Position numbers and translations under genes: made by a program. A stretch of DNA of 7,722 nt from an alpha proteobacterium 3107. Its GTDB lineage: Bacteria > Pseudomonadota > Alphaproteobacteria > Rhodobacterales > Rhodobacteraceae. Location of the stretch: assembly GCA_001483205.1 (NCBI GenBank), contig JPPB01000325.1, positions 1 through 7,722 on the forward strand, written 5' to 3'. Position 1 is the first letter of the stretch. Each line of letters opens with the position of its first letter. The notes under the pieces were generated by a model. That model was not told where the DNA came from, did no database searches, and worked only from the letters and a program-made list of their open reading frames with translations. Shown in pieces: positions 5,871-7,722 of the stretch.

Positions 5871-6650
5871 CTACAACGACCGTTCCGCCAGCATGTGCTT
5901 GATCCCGGCAATCGCCTTGGCAGGGTTCAGCCCTTTCGGGCAGGTCTTGGCGCAATTCATAATCGTATGGCAGCGATAGAGCCTGAACGGGTCTTCCAGA
6001 TCGTCCAGCCGCTCACCCGTCGCCTCGTCCCGGCTGTCGATGATCCAGCGCCAGGCGTGCAGCAACGCCGCCGGGCCGAGATACTTATCGCCGTTCCACC
6101 AGTAGCTGGGACATGAGGTCGAACAGCTTGCGCACATCACGCATTCATAAAGGCCGTCGAGTTTCCTGCGGTCCTCGACCGACTGTTTCCACTCTTTCCC
6201 CGGCCGGTTGGTCTTCGTCTCCAGCCACGGCATAATCGAGGCGTGCTGGGCGTAGAAATGGGTAAGATCGGGGATCAGATCGCGAACCACCGGCATATGC
6301 GGCAGCGGGTAGATTCGGATGTCGCCCCTGATTTCATCCGCGCCCTGGGTGCAGGCGAGCGTGTTCACCCCGTCAATGTTCATCGCGCACGATCCACAAA
6401 TACCCTCTCGGCAAGAGCGGCGGAAGGTCAGCGTCGGGTCGGTCTCGGTTTTGATTTTGATCAGCAGGTCCAGCACCATCGGCCCGCAGGTGTCGGTATC
6501 GACGAAATAGGTGTCGATGCGCGGGTTCCGGCCGTCTTCTTCGTTCCAGCGATAGATGCGGACCTTGCGCAGGTTTGCCGCGCCGTCGGGCCGGGGCCAG
6601 GTCTTGCCCTCGGTGATGCGGGAGTTTTTGGGGAGACGGAATTGGGCCAT
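5871..6650 (-). CDS. sdhB: Succinate dehydrogenase iron-sulfur subunit
   Basis: This 259-residue protein is the electron-transfer subunit of respiratory complex II. It passes electrons from the FAD subunit SdhA to ubiquinone at the SdhC/SdhD membrane anchor, on the cytoplasmic face of the inner membrane. All cluster ligands are present. Cys80, Cys85, Cys88 and Cys100 ([10 protein letters not shown]...ACT) hold the [2Fe-2S] cluster. Cys170, Cys173, Cys176 and Cys237 hold the [4Fe-4S] cluster. Cys180, Cys227 and Cys233 hold the [3Fe-4S] cluster. The N-terminus [19 protein letters not shown] and the full length are typical of alphaproteobacteria. The gene starts nine bases after the vapD stop and has only a weak ribosome site (CTAGG). 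In related bacteria sdhB usually follows sdhC, sdhD and sdhA; here vapD, hisE and hisF precede it. The other subunits must lie elsewhere. Confidence 0.97.
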   Translation of the reverse strand: MAQFRLPKNSRITEGKTWPRPDGAANLRKVRIYRWNEEDGRNPRIDTYFVDTDTCGPMVLDLLIKIKTETDPTLTFRRSCREGICGSCAMNIDGVNTLACTQGADEIRGDIRIYPLPHMPVVRDLIPDLTHFYAQHASIMPWLETKTNRPGKEWKQSVEDRRKLDGLYECVMCASCSTSCPSYWWNGDKYLGPAALLHAWRWIIDSRDEATGERLDDLEDPFRLYRCHTIMNCAKTCPKGLNPAKAIAGIKHMLAERSL

Positions 6651-6659
6651 GGGTTTTGC

Positions 6660-6959
6660 CTAGTTTAGGACAGCTTTGCGGACGGCAGGCGACAGGTCGT
6701 TATTATCTTCGATTCTGAGCATTCTGATGTCTTTCACCGCCGGGGCGAACCAGTTGAATTGCTGCGCCACGTCCTGAACCGCAAGCACACAGGTGACAGC
6801 ATCAACCTTTTCATCGCCGAAATAGACCGATCCCTGCCGCCGACTGAAGCCGTGTTTTTCAAGAGCCTGCCTGACATCGTTATAAGCGTTTTTCCACGAT
6901 GGGTTATGATGGGTTGTCTCCAGAACTTTCGTATCCAGATCGAATGCGATGGCGAACAC
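6660..6959 (-). CDS. vapD: VapD-family ribonuclease/toxin homologue
   Basis: This 99-residue protein matches the virulence-associated protein D family. The first strand FAIAFDL (2-8) carries the conserved Asp7. It is followed by HNPSWKNAYNDVRQALEKHGF (18-38), RQGSVYFG (41-48), a hydrophobic stretch with WFAPAVKDIRMLRIE (70-84), and a polar tail. VapD of Helicobacter pylori has a Cas2-like ferredoxin fold and endoribonuclease activity; the same role here is inferred. The start is taken as the GTG at 6959, because family proteins begin with M-F-A-I-A-F-D and GGAGA lies six bases upstream. An in-frame ATG at 6998 would add 13 basic residues. No antitoxin ORF fits in the 76 bases before it, and sdhB follows nine bases after it. 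Codons ending in A or T are more common than in the neighbours, which points to acquisition. Confidence 0.88.
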   Translation of the reverse strand: MFAIAFDLDTKVLETTHHNPSWKNAYNDVRQALEKHGFSRRQGSVYFGDEKVDAVTCVLAVQDVAQQFNWFAPAVKDIRMLRIEDNNDLSPAVRKAVLN

Positions 6960-6965
6960 CGTCTT

Positions 6966-6970
6966 TCTCC
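6966..6970 (-). promoter_or_regulatory. vapD: Ribosome-binding site deciding the GTG start of vapD
   Basis: GGAGA on the minus strand lies six bases before the GTG at 6959. It supports this start over the in-frame ATG at 6998, which has no comparable site and would coincide with the predicted transcription start. Confidence 0.6.
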
Positions 6971-6986
6971 GTCGGGAATTGTGGCC

Positions 6987-7007
6987 AATGGCGCGCATGG
7001 GGCCATT
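6987..7007. promoter_or_regulatory. Palindrome at the vapD transcription start (possible operator or hairpin)
   Basis: AATGGC (6987-6992) and GCCATT (7002-7007) are perfect inverted copies separated by nine bases. The right arm shares three bases with the candidate -10 box, and the centre, near 6997, lies on the predicted vapD start of transcription. A repressor bound here would block the promoter; alternatively the RNA could fold in the leader. No regulator is identified. Confidence 0.35.
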
Positions 7008-7033
7008 CTTGCCCGTCCCCGCGCACTTGGCAA
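7005..7033 (-). promoter_or_regulatory. Candidate own promoter of vapD (and perhaps sdhB)
   Basis: On the minus strand TTGCCA (7033-7028, 5 of 6) and AAGAAT (7010-7005, 4 of 6) are 17 bases apart, immediately after the hisE stop. Transcription would start near 6998, giving vapD a leader of about 39 bases. Because only nine bases separate vapD from sdhB and no strong promoter is visible between them, this promoter may also serve sdhB. Confidence 0.4.
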
Positions 7034-7035
7034 GC

Positions 7036-7356
7036 TCAAAACGTCCGCCCCCGGCCCGCCTTCTCGTCAATCCCGGAACGCCCCTCGCGCCGGGCAAGCT
7101 CTGCCAGAACATCATCAAGCGCCACATCACGCGCCGCCAGCATGACCAGCAGGTGATAGAGCACATCCGCCGCCTCTGCCGTCAGTTCCGCCGCACTGCC
7201 CCCGGTGGCGGCAACAACCGCCTCAACCGCCTCTTCACCGAATTTCCCGGCACATTTCGCCGGTCCGCCCGCCAACAGCCGCGCCGTCCAGCTTGCATCA
7301 GGGTCAGCGCCCCGGCGGGCCTCAATGGTGGCGGCAAGATCATGCAGTATCGTCAT
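7036..7356 (-). CDS. hisE: Phosphoribosyl-ATP pyrophosphatase
   Basis: This 106-residue protein is the stand-alone HisE, which performs the second step of histidine biosynthesis: phosphoribosyl-ATP to phosphoribosyl-AMP plus pyrophosphate. It belongs to the all-alpha (MazG-like) NTP pyrophosphatase fold. The segment [25 protein letters not shown] (22-46) contains the metal-binding Glu41, Glu42 and Glu45. A second acidic pair, Glu61 and Asp64, lies in [13 protein letters not shown] (61-73). [10 protein letters not shown] closes the protein, as in family members. Its ATG overlaps the hisF stop by four bases, so the two are translationally coupled in one his operon. The usual HisI cyclohydrolase is not fused to it. 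Confidence 0.96.
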   Translation of the reverse strand: MTILHDLAATIEARRGADPDASWTARLLAGGPAKCAGKFGEEAVEAVVAATGGSAAELTAEAADVLYHLLVMLAARDVALDDVLAELARREGRSGIDEKAGRGRTF

Positions 7357-7722
7357 TCGAGCCTCATCGGAATGCCCGCAGCGGCCATGTGGTCCTTGGC
7401 CTCGCGGATGGTATGGTCACCGAAATGAAAGATCGAGGCCGCCAGCACCGCCGCCGCGCCGCCTTTCGTGACCCCCTCGACCAGATGATCAAGCGTGCCG
7501 ACCCCGCCCGAGGCGATCACCGGCACCGGAACCGCGTCGGAAACCGCGCGGGTCAGCGCCAGATCAAACCCGTCGCGGGTGCCGTCCCGGTCCATAGAGG
7601 TCAGCAGGATTTCGCCCGCGCCCCGTCGGGCGGCAGTCCGGGCAAAGGCACCCGCGTCGATGCCGGTCGCCCGCCGCCCGCCATGGGTGAATATCTGCCA
7701 CCCGCCGTCGCCCGTGGCCCTG
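7353..7722 (-). CDS. hisF: Imidazole glycerol phosphate synthase cyclase subunit, C-terminal part (cut by window edge)
   Basis: The last 122 residues of HisF are present and the frame is open to the window edge. HisF, with glutaminase HisH, makes imidazole glycerol phosphate and AICAR from PRFAR, so the pathway links histidine and purine synthesis. Visible landmarks of the second half of the (beta/alpha)8 barrel are [13 protein letters not shown], then [13 protein letters not shown] with the conserved active-site Asp that corresponds to Asp176 of the Thermotoga enzyme. They are followed by [13 protein letters not shown], a phosphate-binding loop, and [18 protein letters not shown]. The first catalytic Asp residues lie beyond the window. 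Its stop overlaps the hisE start (ATGA). Confidence 0.96.
   Translation of the reverse strand, partial: RATGDGGWQIFTHGGRRATGIDAGAFARTAARRGAGEILLTSMDRDGTRDGFDLALTRAVSDAVPVPVIASGGVGTLDHLVEGVTKGGAAAVLAASIFHFGDHTIREAKDHMAAAGIPMRLE

Noticed and set aside
6759..7156. Plus-strand frames opposite vapD considered as a possible antitoxin.
   Set aside because: They have no antitoxin-like features and run on as antisense of vapD and hisE.

Overview
The window looks like chromosomal DNA of an alphaproteobacterium, most likely a Rhodobacteraceae (Paracoccus/Rhodobacter-like) species. The grounds are the very high GC of the core genes, the SUV3-type helicase, the SdhB, HisF and HisE sequences, and the gene style. 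This is a judgement from the sequence alone; no search was run.

Layout, left to right. On the minus strand, a secreted or periplasmic TPR protein (350-910) precedes the start of an SUV3-like RNA helicase (1-315, cut by the window edge). Divergent from them is a plus-strand pair with a 4-bp overlap: an SCP2 sterol-carrier domain protein (981-1286) and a PldB-like lysophospholipase/alpha-beta hydrolase (1283-2251). Next come an M3 zinc oligoendopeptidase (pepF, 2379-4217), a small unknown ORF (4376-4612) overlapping out of frame a DUF2335-type membrane protein gene (4566-5048), and a DeoD-type purine nucleoside phosphorylase (5144-5848). From the right end, on the minus strand and converging on deoD, run hisF (cut by the edge, 7353-7722), hisE (7036-7356), a vapD ribonuclease/toxin homologue (6660-6959) and sdhB (5871-6650).

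Most of the window is ordinary housekeeping: histidine biosynthesis, the TCA cycle and respiratory chain, purine salvage, and peptide and lipid turnover. Two short islets stand out by lower GC (hand counts: 40% for 4801-4860 and 47% for 6841-6900, against 82% for 5521-5580) and by content. These are the DUF2335 pair between pepF and deoD, and an apparently orphan vapD wedged between hisE and sdhB. The vapD islet has a candidate promoter of its own and a palindrome at the predicted transcription start. It also leaves sdhB away from the sdhC, sdhD and sdhA genes that normally precede it. I see no CRISPR array, RNA gene, transposase or integrase. No gene-free stretch exceeds 160 bases. I found no clearly new system; the vapD-sdhB arrangement and the DUF2335 pair are the best candidates for a closer look.
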